From Oribacterium sp. UBA3737 (lineage in GTDB: Bacteria > Bacillota_A > Clostridia > Lachnospirales > Lachnospiraceae), in contig DFGZ01000211.1 in the NCBI GenBank assembly GCA_002371295.1, positions 1 to 7,151 of the forward strand: a stretch of DNA of 7,151 nt, written 5' to 3'. This document shows positions 6,424-7,151 of the stretch, piece after piece. The translations under genes were made by a program, and so were the position numbers. Position 1 is the stretch's first letter. Every line of letters begins with the position of its first letter. Under the pieces are notes generated by a model, which was not told where the DNA came from, did no database searches, and worked only from the letters and a program-made list of their open reading frames with translations.

Positions 6424-7151
6424 ATGAATGAGAACAGATCACCACTTAGGATTTATTGCAAAAGCTGTGGGGCACCGGCCAATTTCGACATCGTAAACCA
6501 GACCTACAGATGTCCGAACTGTGGGATGACCACAGGAATTGAAGAAGCCTACGATTCGGTTTATAAGTGGAAAGAACTAAATAAAAACAGTATAAAGATA
6601 CGGGCTTCCGGTGACAAAATAGAGAAGTGTACCTGTTCTGCCTGTGGAGCCATAGTCATATTTGGTGAAGGGGAAGCTTCTGAGAAATGCATTTTCTGCA
6701 GCAGTAAACTTGTGAGATCGGAACTCACGGATTCATCCCAGATGCCGAACCTTATCATTCCTTTTGTCATAACGCCTGAGGAAGCAAAAAAGAGAATGCT
6801 GGACTGGGGGCATAAACATTCGAACACCCCTGAAGGTAAGGCTGTGGTTTCATCCATGGGGCAGTTCCACGGATCATATCTTCCCTACAGGGTGGCAAAG
6901 GGACCTGTTTACGCAGAAGTTCTGAGGGACGGAAATGACAGAAGATATGAGTGCGGCGGATACCTTGACGGAACAGCAGTCAATACTTCGAAGCAGTTTG
7001 ACAATCTGGTGATGAACGAGATGGAGCCCTTTGACTGGTCAGCGGCAAGACCCTTTGAATTCGGGCTCATCGCCGGCATGCCCGTCAAGCTCAATGATTC
7101 TCCGGATAAAGTGATAAACCAGAGAATCGAGGAAGAGGTTACAGAAGATTT
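6424..7151 (+). CDS. Double zinc-ribbon protein (TFIIB-type zinc-ribbon family), N-terminal part
   Basis: The frame is open from ATG 6424 to the window edge, 242 complete codons, so the C-terminus is missing. GAAGG (6414-6418) sits five bases upstream, and AGGGGAG lies further up. Two Zn-binding ribbons are visible: Cys12-x2-Cys15 paired with Cys30-x2-Cys33 (CPNC), and Cys71-x2-Cys74 paired with Cys89-x2-Cys92 (CIFC). Between them lies a basic spacer. After them comes a segment of the form MPNLIIPFVITPEEAKKRM (107-125), then a FHGSYLPYRV block (148-157) and mixed beta-like sequence. This arrangement resembles proteins annotated in Clostridia as TFIIB-type zinc-ribbon-containing or PriA-like zinc-ribbon proteins, many of which end in membrane segments. 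No enzymatic motif is visible and function is unknown. The family match is from memory of the pattern, not a search. Confidence 0.75.
   Translation, partial: MNENRSPLRIYCKSCGAPANFDIVNQTYRCPNCGMTTGIEEAYDSVYKWKELNKNSIKIRASGDKIEKCTCSACGAIVIFGEGEASEKCIFCSSKLVRSELTDSSQMPNLIIPFVITPEEAKKRMLDWGHKHSNTPEGKAVVSSMGQFHGSYLPYRVAKGPVYAEVLRDGNDRRYECGGYLDGTAVNTSKQFDNLVMNEMEPFDWSAARPFEFGLIAGMPVKLNDSPDKVINQRIEEEVTED

Overview
The window reads as a chromosomal segment of a low-to-mid GC Gram-positive, anaerobe-type Firmicute, most like Clostridia/Lachnospiraceae. The evidence is purine-rich Shine-Dalgarno sites, a lipoprotein-type solute receptor, and close packing of an importer operon on one strand. The taxonomic placement is inferred from style and protein families; nothing here fixes a genus.

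Layout, all genes on the + strand. Positions 1-107 hold the last 34 codons of an unrecognised upstream gene. Positions 203-5099 hold a complete four-gene ABC importer of the BMP/NupNOPQ type. It comprises a lipid-anchored nucleoside-type receptor (203-1384), a double-domain ATPase (1470-3032) and two different BPD_transp_2 permeases (3013-4140 and 4137-5099). A candidate promoter lies at 146-173. A strong intrinsic terminator-like hairpin (1398-1430) sits between the receptor and the ATPase, so the receptor is probably made in excess over the membrane complex by partial read-through. ATPase/permease and permease/permease overlap by 20 and 4 bases, which suggests translational coupling.

Positions 5100-5607 hold no intact gene. 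This stretch contains a 107-base segment bounded by inverted repeats with a 14-bp palindrome inside, a second inverted repeat, and what looks like a small frameshifted protein gene (5291-5493). It also contains an open but ATG-less stretch leading into the next gene. This is the least ordinary part of the window.

Positions 5608-6342 encode a HAD-superfamily phosphatase with all four motifs. From 6424 to the window end runs the N-terminal part of a double zinc-ribbon protein of the type often labelled TFIIB-type zinc-ribbon-containing protein.

Together, the first five kilobases are a textbook purine-nucleoside (or related small-molecule) uptake system: the receptor captures ligand outside the membrane, the permease pair forms the channel, and the ATPase drives import. 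The HAD enzyme could act on nucleotides made from the imported nucleosides, but only its position suggests that. I do not see a clear undescribed system. The items most worth checking are the degraded region 5100-5607 and the zinc-ribbon protein that runs off the end.
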